A stretch of DNA of 64,000 nt from the NCBI RefSeq assembly GCF_027912535.1, contig NZ_CP115465.1, positions 2,522,001 through 2,586,000 of the forward strand, given 5' to 3'. Each line of letters opens with the position of its first letter. Within the stretch, counting starts at the first letter, position 1. The DNA comes from Brevundimonas sp. NIBR11. Lineage in GTDB: Bacteria > Pseudomonadota > Alphaproteobacteria > Caulobacterales > Caulobacteraceae. This document shows positions 27,379-36,476 of this stretch, piece after piece. The position numbers and the translations under genes were made by a program. Under the pieces are notes generated by a model. It did no database searches, was not told the DNA's origin, and saw only the letters and a list, made by a program, of their open reading frames with translations.

Positions 27379-30235
27379 GGAACTCCTTCGTCACCTCGAT
27401 CGCCTCGACCAGTCCCATCCGCTGCACCTCCGTCCCCGGGGGCAGGGCGGCGAACAGCCGGGTCGGGGTGGCGGCGTCCAGCATCACGAACACACCCTTG
27501 TCGTCCGCCCGTCGGATCAGCCGCCCGAAGGCCTGGGCGATCCGCGCACGCGCCAGGGCGTCGTCATAGCCCTTGGCCCCGAACTTCTCGCGCCGCGCCT
27601 TGTGCAGCAGGTCAGGCCTCGGCCACGGTACCCGGTCGAAGGCCAGCAGCCGCAATGATCGACCGGGCACATCGACCCCGTCCCGCACTGCGTCGGTGCC
27701 TAACAGACAGCTGTCCTGCTCCGCCCGGAAGATGTCGACCAGCGCCCCGACCTCCAGGGGATCGACGTGCTGGGCGTAGAGCGGGATGCCGGCCTTCGCC
27801 AGATCCGGCCCCAGCCGCTCGTAGACCGCCTTCAATCGGCGGATGGCGGTGAAGAGGCCCAGGCCCCCGCCCCCGGCCGCGAGGAAGAGTTCACGCATGG
27901 CCGCCGCGGTCTGGCGCGGGTCGTCCTTGCCCAGATCGTTGACGACGATGACCCGGCTGTTGGCCTCATAGTCGAACGGGCTTTCGACCTTCAGCGTCCG
28001 CGCCGGTTCGATCAGCCGCGCCGCCCCGGTCCGCATCCGCGCCATGCCGAAGGGATCGCCGCCGTCCGCCTCGGCCAGCGGATCGCTGAGCGTCGCCGAG
28101 GTCACCAGCACGCCGTGGCTGGGCAGGATCACCGCCGCCTCCAGCGGCACGGTCGGGTCGATCCAGTGGCGGCGCAGGGCCACGTCGTGGATGCGGCCGA
28201 ACGCCGTCTCGACTGACAGCCAGTCGACGAAATCGGGGTCCGGCTCGTCCCCGCCCTCCTCCAGCGCCGCCAGCATGGAGCGCCAGCCGGGCAGGGTCAT
28301 GCGGGCGCGCCGGTCCAGACCGCGCAAGGCCCCCTCGATCCGGGCCCGCGACGCCGGCTCCAGCTCGGCCGCCTCGTCGTCGAGAATGTCCTCCAGATGC
28401 CGGGCCAGGGCCAGCAACGGCGCCTCGACGGCGGCCAGGGCGCGGGCTGCGCCCCGCGCGGTCTCCAGCAAGGGTTCGGTCGCGGGGCGGACGGCGCACT
28501 CCGTGCCGAACTCCGACGCGCCGGATGACGCAGCCTCCGAGGTGCGGGCCCGGATCTGCTCCAGCGCGGCCATCAGGAACTGTTCGATCGGCCCGACCGG
28601 ATTGACCTCGCCCGACGGCGGGGCGATGCGGCCGGACACCCCCTCTCCCGGCAGGGCGGCGGCGGCGCGGATCGCGTCCTGCAGGGACTTCAGCGCAGCC
28701 TCGTTGTCGGCGCAGAGGTCGCCGAGCCGCTGTTCCAGACCCCGCCCGCGACGGCCGCGCCCCTCGGGCCCCCGGATCCAGCGCCGCAACTCGGCCGCCT
28801 CCTGACCCGACAGGCAGGCGGAGAAGGCGCTGTCGGCCGCGTCGAACAGGTGGTGTCCCTCGTCGAACACGATGCGTTTCAGGGCGGCGGTCTCTCCGTC
28901 CTGCTTCAGGCCGCGCGCCGAGCGGGCGCCGTCGAAGGCGGCCTGGGTCATGACCAGCGCATGGTTGGCGACGACGAGGTCGGCCCGGCGGCTGGCGCGG
29001 ATGGTCTTCTCGACGAAACAGGTGCGGTAGTGGGGGCAGGCGGCGTGGACGCACTCGCCGCGCCGGTCGACGAGGTTGCCGGCGCTGGCCTGGGCGCCCG
29101 CCGGCGTCGCGAACAATCCGGGCAGCCAGCCGGGGAAATCGCCGCCGGTCATGTCGCCGTCGCGCGTATGCATCGCCCAGCGGCTGGTCAGGGCCAGGCT
29201 GATCAGGTCGCCATTCCCCAGCTGGGCCGCCTGGACCATGTCCTGAAGGTTCAGCAGGCAAAGGTAGTTCTCGCGGCCCTTCCGGACCACGGTCTTGCGC
29301 CTCCGCTCGGCGGCGTCGGGCCACAGGGCCGCGCTCTCGCGGTCGATCTGGCGTTGCAGGGCGCGGGTGTAGGTCGAGACCCAGGCCGCCCCGGCGTTCC
29401 GCTCCGCCCAGAGCGAAGCGGGGGCCAGATAGCCCAGCGTCTTGCCCGTGCCGGTCCCCGCCTCGGCCAGAAGCATGCGCGGCCGCCCCTCCTCGTTGCG
29501 GGGCGAGAAGGCGTAGGCCGCCTCGGCGGCGTAGTCGGACTGGGTCGGGCGGGTCTCGTCCAGGCCCGAGGCCTGAAGCAGCTTCTCCAGCCGGATGCGG
29601 GCGGATTCGGAATCGACGGGGGCCGACCCAGCCTCCCCGCGCGGGGCCTCGTCCTCCCACTCCGCCAGACGGGACCAGGCGTCGAGGCCCGAGCCGCGAT
29701 ACTGACGCTGGCGAAGAGGCGCGGCCTGCAGCGCGCCCGAGACCCGCCAGGCCCAGGACCAGCCCGCTCGGCCCAGGGTCTCGGCCAGGGTGAAGGCGTC
29801 CTCACGATGCGGATAGGCCGGGTCGGCCAGTTCCCGCAGCAACATCGCCGCCGCATCGCGCAGAGCCGCCGACTGCGCCTCCGCCCCCTTGGGCTCCGCC
29901 ATGCCGAGCGCGAGCGCCAGCCCGGACGGCGACGGGGCACAGAATGTGGCCGGCCGCACGAAGGCCCACAGCTCCAGCACGTCCAGCAGATCGCTCGACC
30001 GCGACGGCGCCTGAAGCCCCAGCCGCCGCGCCGTCAACGAGGCGTGGGCCACCAGCACCGGCCCGCCAGTGAAGACACCCTCGGCCGCGCCGCGCCCGAT
30101 CCTGCGCGCGCCTTCATCATCGCAGATCGCTCCCGCCCCCGGCGGCACGGCGAGCGCGGCGGGCAGGACGAGCCACGGCTCGGCGCCGGTGAGGCTGCGG
30201 GTGGTGATGACGGATTCGTCGGACACCGTCTGCAT
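27332..30235 (-). CDS. DinG/XPD-family ATP-dependent DNA helicase
   Basis: The 967-aa superfamily 2 helicase has Walker A EAGTGTGKTLGYL at about residue 265, a DEGH box (FDEGHHLFDAAD), and four cysteines (YLCLLN, ECVHAACPHYRTC) that should hold a 4Fe-4S cluster as in XPD and DinG. Motifs V and VI appear as LLGTDAVRDGVDVPG and QAFGRLIRR. The N-terminal 260 residues form an extra domain. It likely unwinds 5-prime tailed DNA or R-loops. The last residues (NPLPLGDVLRLAER) are encoded by a dispersed repeat element. I chose the ATG at 30235; a longer frame runs through the AT-rich promoter. Confidence 0.87.
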   Translation of the reverse strand: MQTVSDESVITTRSLTGAEPWLVLPAALAVPPGAGAICDDEGARRIGRGAAEGVFTGGPVLVAHASLTARRLGLQAPSRSSDLLDVLELWAFVRPATFCAPSPSGLALALGMAEPKGAEAQSAALRDAAAMLLRELADPAYPHREDAFTLAETLGRAGWSWAWRVSGALQAAPLRQRQYRGSGLDAWSRLAEWEDEAPRGEAGSAPVDSESARIRLEKLLQASGLDETRPTQSDYAAEAAYAFSPRNEEGRPRMLLAEAGTGTGKTLGYLAPASLWAERNAGAAWVSTYTRALQRQIDRESAALWPDAAERRRKTVVRKGRENYLCLLNLQDMVQAAQLGNGDLISLALTSRWAMHTRDGDMTGGDFPGWLPGLFATPAGAQASAGNLVDRRGECVHAACPHYRTCFVEKTIRASRRADLVVANHALVMTQAAFDGARSARGLKQDGETAALKRIVFDEGHHLFDAADSAFSACLSGQEAAELRRWIRGPEGRGRRGRGLEQRLGDLCADNEAALKSLQDAIRAAAALPGEGVSGRIAPPSGEVNPVGPIEQFLMAALEQIRARTSEAASSGASEFGTECAVRPATEPLLETARGAARALAAVEAPLLALARHLEDILDDEAAELEPASRARIEGALRGLDRRARMTLPGWRSMLAALEEGGDEPDPDFVDWLSVETAFGRIHDVALRRHWIDPTVPLEAAVILPSHGVLVTSATLSDPLAEADGGDPFGMARMRTGAARLIEPARTLKVESPFDYEANSRVIVVNDLGKDDPRQTAAAMRELFLAAGGGGLGLFTAIRRLKAVYERLGPDLAKAGIPLYAQHVDPLEVGALVDIFRAEQDSCLLGTDAVRDGVDVPGRSLRLLAFDRVPWPRPDLLHKARREKFGAKGYDDALARARIAQAFGRLIRRADDKGVFVMLDAATPTRLFAALPPGTEVQRMGLVEAIEVTKEFLNPLPLGDVLRLAER

Positions 30236-30332
30236 GTAGCGATGAACGCCATGAAACGGAACGGGAACATTTGCTTGCTCCGAGACTTGCACGAGAGTAT
30301 AGCCACAAAGCATAGCCATAAAGGAAAACGCT
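30236..30332. promoter_or_regulatory. Promoter/operator of phd-vapC with direct repeats
   Basis: This AT-richer spacer separates the helicase gene from the divergent antitoxin gene. Two direct repeats, ATAGCCACAAAG (30299-30310) and ATAGCCATAAAG (30312-30323), match at 11 of 12 positions with a 13-bp period and run into the AAGGA ribosome site (30321-30325). Their place fits an autoregulatory operator of the toxin-antitoxin genes, which is inferred. Confidence 0.6.
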
Positions 30333-30584
30333 ATGAGCTGGAGCGTCGCCAAGGCAAAGGACAATCTTTCCGAGGTCATTCGCCGCTCGCGAACTGAGGG
30401 ACCGCAGGAAATCTCGCTGCACGGTGAAGCGGCGGCTGTCGTCTTGTCCGCCGAAGACTTCCGCCGCCTGAAGGACCCGCGTGCGTCGCGGGACTTCAAG
30501 GATTGGCTGCTGAACGGCCCCTCTCTCGAGGGCGTCGATCTGGAACGGGACCGGCGTCCGGCGCGGGAGATCGATCCCTTCTGA
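30333..30584 (+). CDS. Type II antitoxin, Phd/YefM family
   Basis: The 83-aa protein starts MSWSVAKAKDNLSEVIRRS, the Phd/YefM N-terminal DNA-binding pattern, then HGEAAAVVLSAEDFRRL. The C-terminal tail (LEGVDLERDRRPAREIDPF) is the toxin-binding part. It neutralises the VapC-like toxin made by the next gene and should repress its own promoter with it. Its stop overlaps the toxin start (TGATG at 30582-30586). Confidence 0.9.
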   Translation: MSWSVAKAKDNLSEVIRRSRTEGPQEISLHGEAAAVVLSAEDFRRLKDPRASRDFKDWLLNGPSLEGVDLERDRRPAREIDPF

Positions 30585-31000
30585 TGTTTCTGCTCGACAC
30601 CAATGCGATCAGCGAGCCCAAGCGCGCACGACCGGATCCCGGGGTTGTGGCGTGGCTGGGCGAACAACTTCTCTCCGACCTTCATCTCAGCGTCATCACC
30701 GTCGGCGAGTTGCGCCGAGGCATTGTGCGGCTCGAACCGAGCCGGCGGCGGGACGACCTGGATTTCTGGCTTGAGGATATGATCCTCAGGTACGACGAGC
30801 GTATCCTGCCGGTTGATCTGGATGTCACGGAACGCTGGGCGTCAATCGCGGAAGCTCAGAGAGCGGCGGGACGGGTCTCGGAAATGACCGACGAGCTGAT
30901 CGCGGCGACTGCCCATGTTCACGGGCTTACCGTCGTCACGCGCAACGTCCGTCATTTCGAAAACACGGGCTGCCGCGTGTTATCGCCGTGGAGCGAATGA
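30584..31000 (+). CDS. PIN-domain toxin (VapC-like)
   Basis: The 138-aa PIN-domain ribonuclease has the catalytic acids in FLLDTNAISE (D5), GELRRG (E), and the C-terminal MTDELIAATAHVHGLTVVTRN (D/E). VapC toxins cleave RNA, often initiator tRNA or rRNA loops. The start overlaps the antitoxin stop, and its own stop overlaps the start of the Lhr-type helicase by ATGA, an unusual coupling of a toxin to a repair operon. Confidence 0.9.
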   Translation: MFLLDTNAISEPKRARPDPGVVAWLGEQLLSDLHLSVITVGELRRGIVRLEPSRRRDDLDFWLEDMILRYDERILPVDLDVTERWASIAEAQRAAGRVSEMTDELIAATAHVHGLTVVTRNVRHFENTGCRVLSPWSE

Positions 31001-33489
31001 CCGCCAGTTTGCCGCCGCTGTTCGCCGACTGGTTCGCCAGCCGAGGCTGGAGCCCGAGGCGGCACCAGCTCGAGATGATCGCGGCGGCGCAGGGCGGATC
31101 GCACGCCCTGCTGGTCGCGCCGACGGGGGGCGGCAAGACGCTGGCGGGGTTCTTGCCGTCGCTGATCGATCTCGCCGAACGTGGGCCTCGGCCGGAGTTC
31201 GGGCCGGGCAGCGGGATCCATACGATCTATGTCTCGCCGCTGAAGGCGCTGACGACCGACGTCGAGCGGAACCTGATGACGCCCATCCGCGAGATCGGGC
31301 TGAACATCCATGTCGAGAGCCGGACCGGCGACACCAAACAGTCGAAGAAGCAGCGCCAGAGGGACAATCCGCCGGACATCCTGCTGACCACGCCGGAACA
31401 GCTGGCCCTGTTCTGCGCCTGGAGCGGAGCGCGGGCCTATTTCGCCGACCTGAAATGCATCGTGCTGGACGAGGTCCACGCCATCTGGTCGGGCAAGCGG
31501 GGGGACCTGCTGAACCTCGGTCTCGCACGGCTGCAGAGCTTTTCGCCGGGGCTGAGACGGGTGGCGTTGTCGGCGACGATCGACGATCCGGGGCTGATCG
31601 CGGAGTGGCTCGCGGCGCAGGACGAGCCGGTCGCGATGGTCAAGGGCGATCCCGGCGCAGCGCCCCTGATCGACGTGCTGGTGTCCGAGGGCCGCGTGCC
31701 CTGGGCCGGGCACACCGGCCAGCATGCGATCCCCGAAGTCTATGACGCCATCAAGCGCGCCCAACTGGCTCTGATCTTCGTCAACACGCGGTGGCAGTCG
31801 GAGTTCGTCTTCCAGCAGCTGTGGGAGATCAATGACGAGAACCTGCCCATCGGCTTGCACCACGGCTCGCTAGCGGCCGAGCAGCGGCGGAAGGTCGAGG
31901 CGGCCATGGCGCGGGGCGACCTGCGCGCCGTGGTCTGCACCTCGACGCTGGACCTCGGCATCGACTGGGGCGACGTCGACCTGGTCATCCAGATGGCGGC
32001 GCCCAAGGGATCCAGCCGCCTCGTCCAGCGCATCGGCCGGGCCAATCACCGGCTCGACGAACCGAGCCGCGCCCTCATGGTGCCCGCCAGCCGGTTCGAA
32101 CTGCTGGAATGCCAGGCGGCGCGCGAGGCGGTCGCCGACAACGCCTTCGACTGGGAGCCGCACCACATCGGCACCCTCGATACCCTGGCCCAGCACGTCA
32201 TGGGGGTCGCCTGTTCGGAGCCGTTCGACCTCGACGCCCTGCACGCCGAGGTGACGTCCTGCAGCCCCTATCGCGGCCTGACCTATGAGGCGTTCGAGGA
32301 GGTGGTGGATTTCGTCGCCACGGGCGGATATGCGCTGCGCACCTACGACCGGTTCGCCCGCATCGTCCGGACGCCCGAAGGCCAGTGGACCGTGCGAAAC
32401 CAACTGGTCGCGCAGCGCCACCGCATGAATGTCGGGGCCATCGTGGCGGCCGGCACCCTGAACGTGAAGGTCGCCTCGCGACGCGGCGGCGCGTCGAAAC
32501 AACTGGTCGGCGGGCGGAAGGTCGGCGAGGCCGAGGAGTGGTATTTCGAACAGCTCACGCCCGGCGACACCTTCGTCTTCGCCGGGCAGGTCTGGGCCTT
32601 CCAGGGCATCGTCGGCATGGACGCCCTGGTCACTCACGCCGCCGACAAGGACCCCAAGATCCCAAGCTGGGGCGGGTCGCAGTTTCCGCTCGGCACGTCT
32701 CTAGCCGCCCGCGTCCGCGCCATGGTCCAGGACCGCGACCATTGGCGCGTCCTGCCGCCCGACGTGCAGGAGTGGCTGGAGCTTCAGGATCAGCGCAGCC
32801 TGATCCCCGACGCCGACAGTTTGCTGGTCGAGACCTTCCCGCGCGGCAGCCGCCATTTCCTCGTCGCCTATCCGTTCGAGGGGCGGCTGGCCCATTCGAC
32901 GCTCTGCATGCTGCTGACGCGCAGGCTGGATCGGCTGGGCGTCGGGCCGCTGGGGTTCGTCGTGACCGACTATTCGCTGGCCATCTGGGCCATCAAGCCG
33001 ATGGACGGGCTGGACTGGGACGCTTTGTTCCAGCCCGACATGCTGGGCGACGATCTGGAAGCCTGGCTGGAGGAGAGCTTCATGATGAAGCGCACCTTCC
33101 GCAATTGCGCCCTCGTTTCGGGCTTGATCGAGCGCCGACAGCCGGGCGCCGAGAAGACGGGGCGCCAGGTGACCTTCTCCACCGACCTGATCTACGACGT
33201 GCTCCGCCGCCACCAGCCCGATCATCTGCTGCTCCGCACCGCCCGCGCCGACGCCGCGTCGGGCCTGCTGGACGTCGCGCGTCTGGGTCAGTTGCTGAGC
33301 CGGATCGCGGGCCACATCCGCCCCATCGCCCTGGAGCGGCCCTCGCCCTTCTGCGTGCCCGTCCTGGTCCAGATCGGACGCGAGCGGGTCGGGGGCGACG
33401 CGGCTGAAATGATCCTCGAAGCCTCGGCGCAGGAGCTGATCGACGAGGTCATGGAGGACGCCCCGCCTGAACTGCAGGGGGCGGCATGA
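30997..33489 (+). CDS. Ligase-associated DEXH-box DNA helicase (Lhr family)
   Basis: The 830-aa helicase has Walker A APTGGGKTLAGF, the box LDEVHAIW, motif III LSATIDD, motif V CTSTLDLGIDWGDVDLV and motif VI QRIGRANHR, followed by the winged-helix and C-terminal core of Lhr proteins. In alphaproteobacteria these genes usually accompany an ATP-dependent ligase, an exonuclease and pdeM in DNA damage response; pdeM follows here by ATGA overlap, but no ligase is in the window. I chose ATG 30997, which overlaps the vapC stop; a GTG at 30988 is also in frame. Confidence 0.92.
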   Translation: MTASLPPLFADWFASRGWSPRRHQLEMIAAAQGGSHALLVAPTGGGKTLAGFLPSLIDLAERGPRPEFGPGSGIHTIYVSPLKALTTDVERNLMTPIREIGLNIHVESRTGDTKQSKKQRQRDNPPDILLTTPEQLALFCAWSGARAYFADLKCIVLDEVHAIWSGKRGDLLNLGLARLQSFSPGLRRVALSATIDDPGLIAEWLAAQDEPVAMVKGDPGAAPLIDVLVSEGRVPWAGHTGQHAIPEVYDAIKRAQLALIFVNTRWQSEFVFQQLWEINDENLPIGLHHGSLAAEQRRKVEAAMARGDLRAVVCTSTLDLGIDWGDVDLVIQMAAPKGSSRLVQRIGRANHRLDEPSRALMVPASRFELLECQAAREAVADNAFDWEPHHIGTLDTLAQHVMGVACSEPFDLDALHAEVTSCSPYRGLTYEAFEEVVDFVATGGYALRTYDRFARIVRTPEGQWTVRNQLVAQRHRMNVGAIVAAGTLNVKVASRRGGASKQLVGGRKVGEAEEWYFEQLTPGDTFVFAGQVWAFQGIVGMDALVTHAADKDPKIPSWGGSQFPLGTSLAARVRAMVQDRDHWRVLPPDVQEWLELQDQRSLIPDADSLLVETFPRGSRHFLVAYPFEGRLAHSTLCMLLTRRLDRLGVGPLGFVVTDYSLAIWAIKPMDGLDWDALFQPDMLGDDLEAWLEESFMMKRTFRNCALVSGLIERRQPGAEKTGRQVTFSTDLIYDVLRRHQPDHLLLRTARADAASGLLDVARLGQLLSRIAGHIRPIALERPSPFCVPVLVQIGRERVGGDAAEMILEASAQELIDEVMEDAPPELQGAA

Positions 33490-34229
33490 ACGCGGCCCTG
33501 AGAGCGACCCTGACCCCGGCGCGTCGCGTTTGCGGATCGCTGTCCGTGCGGGTCATGGGCGAGCACTGCGTGCTGCGCTGCTCGGGCGCACTGTGGCTGC
33601 CGGATTTCTTAACCTTGGTTGCAGGCGACCTCCACCTGGAGAAGGGCTCGGCCTTCGCCGCGCGCGGCCAGATGCTGCCCCCCTACGACAGCCGCGCGAC
33701 GCTGGATCGGCTGGAGGCGGAGATCGCCGAGCTGAAGCCGGGGCGGGTCGTCCTGCTCGGCGACAGCTTCCACGATTCCAAATCCATCGGCCGGATGGCG
33801 GCGGACGACCGCGAGCGGCTCGATCGCCTGGCCTTCGGGCGCGACTGGGTCTGGCTGGAGGGCAACCACGACCGCGAGGCGCTCAACGTCGCCGATGCGG
33901 ACGCCGTCTCGCGTCTGCCCGGCCGGATCGTCGGCGAGATGCGGCTGGGCGCCCTGTTTCTGACCCACGAGCCGATGCCGGAGGCTCAGAACGGCGAGGT
34001 TGCGGGACACCTCCACCCCTGCGCCCGGGTCGTCGCCCATGCGCGAATGGTGCGTCGGTCGTGCTTCGTTACGGACGGGCGGCGGCTGATCCTGCCGGCG
34101 TTCGGAGCGTTCACCGGGGGGCTGAACGTGCTGGATGCGGCCATCGCCGGCCTGTTCCGCGAACCTCCGATGGCGGCGGCTCTGGGCAAGGATCGGGTCC
34201 ACGCCCTCGCTTGGGCCGGGCTCGTCTAG
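33486..34229 (+). CDS. pdeM: Ligase-associated DNA damage response endonuclease PdeM
   Basis: The 247-aa metallophosphoesterase carries the two-metal motifs GDLHLEKG, GDSFHD, GNHDRE and GHLHP. PdeM-type proteins accompany Lhr-like helicases in DNA damage loci. The start overlaps the helicase stop by ATGA. It converges on the DUF3429 gene, whose stop overlaps by four bases. Substrate is presumed single-stranded nucleic acid or a damaged end. Confidence 0.9.
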   Translation: MNAALRATLTPARRVCGSLSVRVMGEHCVLRCSGALWLPDFLTLVAGDLHLEKGSAFAARGQMLPPYDSRATLDRLEAEIAELKPGRVVLLGDSFHDSKSIGRMAADDRERLDRLAFGRDWVWLEGNHDREALNVADADAVSRLPGRIVGEMRLGALFLTHEPMPEAQNGEVAGHLHPCARVVAHARMVRRSCFVTDGRRLILPAFGAFTGGLNVLDAAIAGLFREPPMAAALGKDRVHALAWAGLV

Positions 34230-34642
34230 AGCGCCTGCAGGACCGCCAGCAGACTCAGGATCGCGCCCGCCGTCGCCACGCTGCGGAGCGTCCGATACCA
34301 CGTCGGCGAAGCACGGAAGTCCCAGTACACCATGGCGACCAGGGCGAAGATCAGCACCACCAGCCGGAACTCATAAGGCACGCCCGGCAGGAAGGTCAGC
34401 CAGGCTGCGACCGGCGGCGCGTTGCTGAGGATCAGGGTCGCTGGACGCGGATCGCGCTCGGCCAGGCCCTTGCCCCACCGCGTACCCGCCAGAAAAGACA
34501 CGATGACCGCGGCGTAGATCGTGAGCGGGTCCAGCCACTCGGCGCTTTCGTCCCGTTTCAGCAGAATCCAGCCCGCCAAGCCCACGAAGGGAATGAGGCC
34601 GGCCAGCGTCAGCCCCCAGGCCGTCAAGCGGGTCCGGTCCAT
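34226..34642 (-). CDS. DUF3429 membrane protein
   Basis: The 138-aa protein has four predicted membrane helices (LAGLIPFVGLAGWIL, IYAAVIVSFLAGTRWG, FRLVVLIFALVAMVYW, a C-terminal helix) and the FLAGTRWG motif of DUF3429 proteins. Function is unknown. The start overlaps the stop of the TIGR02186-like gene (TGATG), so the three minus-strand genes form one operon. Confidence 0.8.
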   Translation of the reverse strand: MDRTRLTAWGLTLAGLIPFVGLAGWILLKRDESAEWLDPLTIYAAVIVSFLAGTRWGKGLAERDPRPATLILSNAPPVAAWLTFLPGVPYEFRLVVLIFALVAMVYWDFRASPTWYRTLRSVATAGAILSLLAVLQAL

Positions 34643-35457
34643 CAGTTTCTCCTGAACACGCGACTGGCCAGATACCCCATCCCGGCGGCCAGCAGGACGC
34701 ACAGGACGCCGTAGCTCCAGGGACGCCGATGGGCGAACTCGTAGACGTCGCGTTCGAAGCCGACCTTCTCGACCGTCAGGGTCAGGTTCGACACGCCCGC
34801 CGGTTCGCCGTCGCGGAACAGCCAGACCTCGGCGTGGTACTCGCCCGTCGGGGCCGTGGCCGGCAGTTCGACCTGGGCGCGGAACAGGCCGCGATCGACG
34901 AAGGTCACCCCTTCCGGATCGGTGTCGTAGAGCGCCGCCGCCTCCTTCAGCCGGATCACGGCGCGACGCCAGTCGAGATAGTCTTCGCCGAGACGCGAGA
35001 TGACCACGTCGCGTACGCCGTAGCGGGTGACGGTGCGGCTCTCCTCCGGCGCGTCGATGCGCAGGTGATCGACCCCGACGCCGAGCCTGCGCAGCTGACC
35101 GAAGCCCGCGATGTCCGGCAGGGGTCGGGTCGAGGCGGTCATGTAAAAACCGGGGGCGCCCTCGAACAGGACCGGGCGACTGTTCAGCCAGACGCCGAGG
35201 TTGCGCGTCTTCTTGACGAGACGGATCGGAGCGTCGGGCCCGCGCACCACGACCACCACGTCGGTCGGATCGTCGGTCGGATTGAAGACCGCGCCGTAGA
35301 GGACGATGTTCGCGCCCCGGAAGCTGGAGTCGACCTGGACCCTCGCATCGGTCAGGGCGGCGGCGACGCGCAACTCGGCCGCGGTATCGACCGACTGTTC
35401 GGGCGCTGGGGCGACCGCTTCGATCAGTGGGGCGGGCGGGGGAATATCCTGGATCAT
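34642..35457 (-). CDS. TIGR02186-like conserved membrane-anchored protein
   Basis: The 271-aa protein has no N-terminal signal in the chosen start, a beta-rich body (VQVDSSFRGANIVLYGAVFNP, VVVVVRGPDAPIRLVKKTRN, FYMTAS) and a C-terminal membrane helix ahead of VFRRN. These features match a conserved alphaproteobacterial family usually encoded beside a TauE/SafE transporter, as here. The start at 35457 overlaps the transporter stop (ATGA). Function is unknown; association with the transporter is suggested by the coupling. Confidence 0.75.
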   Translation of the reverse strand: MIQDIPPPAPLIEAVAPAPEQSVDTAAELRVAAALTDARVQVDSSFRGANIVLYGAVFNPTDDPTDVVVVVRGPDAPIRLVKKTRNLGVWLNSRPVLFEGAPGFYMTASTRPLPDIAGFGQLRRLGVGVDHLRIDAPEESRTVTRYGVRDVVISRLGEDYLDWRRAVIRLKEAAALYDTDPEGVTFVDRGLFRAQVELPATAPTGEYHAEVWLFRDGEPAGVSNLTLTVEKVGFERDVYEFAHRRPWSYGVLCVLLAAGMGYLASRVFRRN

Positions 35458-36380
35458 CCGTCGGACACCCCGGGCGCCACAAGGAAGATGTCGGTCGGCC
35501 GCACGAACAGCTCCAGCCCCATCTGGATGCCGACGAAGAGGATCAGCAGACCCAGGGCCGCGCGCAGGATGTCGGCGCGGAACCGACCGGCGTATTTGGC
35601 GCCCAGCTGCGCCCCTACGACCCCGCCGATGAGGAGCAGGGTCGACAGGACGATGTCGACCGTCTGGTTCCGGCCCGCCTGCAAGATGGTGGTCATGGCC
35701 GTGGTGATGATGATCTGGAACAGGCTGGTGCCCACCACGACCCCCGCCTTCATGCGCAGGGCATAGAGCATCACCGGCACCAGGATGAAGCCGCCGCCGA
35801 CCCCCATGATGGCCGACAGAACGCCCGCGAAGATTCCCAGGACCAGCGGCGGAATGGCGGAGATGTAGAGACCGGATTTTGGGAACCGCACCTTCCACGG
35901 CAGGCCGTAGAGCCAGAGCGGACGGCGACGTTCCTTGTGCGGAGCGATCTCGCCGCGATGCCGGCGCAGGATCTCGGTCAGGCTTTCCTGCAGCATCAGC
36001 AGACCGATGGCGCCGAGGAACAGCAGGTAGGACAAGGCCACGACCAGATCGGCCTGACCCAGGAGGCGTAGGTAGCGGAACACCTCGACGCCGGCGAGGG
36101 CGCCGATGACCCCGCCGGCGGCCATGATGCCGCCCATCTTGAAATCGACCGCGCCCTGGCCCGTGTAGCGGATGACGCCGGAGGTGGAGGAGGCCACGAC
36201 GTGGCTGGCCTGGCTGGCGACGGCCACGGTCGGAGGAATGCCGAGGAAGACCAGCACCGGCGCCATCAGGAAGCCGCCGCCGATGCCGAACAGTCCGGAC
36301 ACGAATCCGACCAGCGCGCCCAGCAGAACCAGGAACGGCCAGTTCACCGAAACCTCGGCGATCGGCAGATAGATCTCCAA
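35454..36380 (-). CDS. Sulfite exporter TauE/SafE family transporter
   Basis: The 308-aa membrane protein has two internally related halves, each opening with a glycine-rich loop (VSGLFGIGGGFLMAPVL and LSAIMGVGGGFILVPVML), the TSUP family hallmark. Eight or more membrane helices can be counted. Family members move sulfite, sulfoacetate or related anions. The gene overlaps the TIGR02186-like gene. Confidence 0.9.
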   Translation of the reverse strand: MEIYLPIAEVSVNWPFLVLLGALVGFVSGLFGIGGGFLMAPVLVFLGIPPTVAVASQASHVVASSTSGVIRYTGQGAVDFKMGGIMAAGGVIGALAGVEVFRYLRLLGQADLVVALSYLLFLGAIGLLMLQESLTEILRRHRGEIAPHKERRRPLWLYGLPWKVRFPKSGLYISAIPPLVLGIFAGVLSAIMGVGGGFILVPVMLYALRMKAGVVVGTSLFQIIITTAMTTILQAGRNQTVDIVLSTLLLIGGVVGAQLGAKYAGRFRADILRAALGLLILFVGIQMGLELFVRPTDIFLVAPGVSDG

Positions 36381-36476
36381 AGGGCGGGCCTTCGGCTGAA
36401 GATTACGCGAAACGCCGGAAGGCGACTGCTGGATGTCTTATCGGCGCGGCCTTTTCAGGGCTACCCACCAAGCGTG

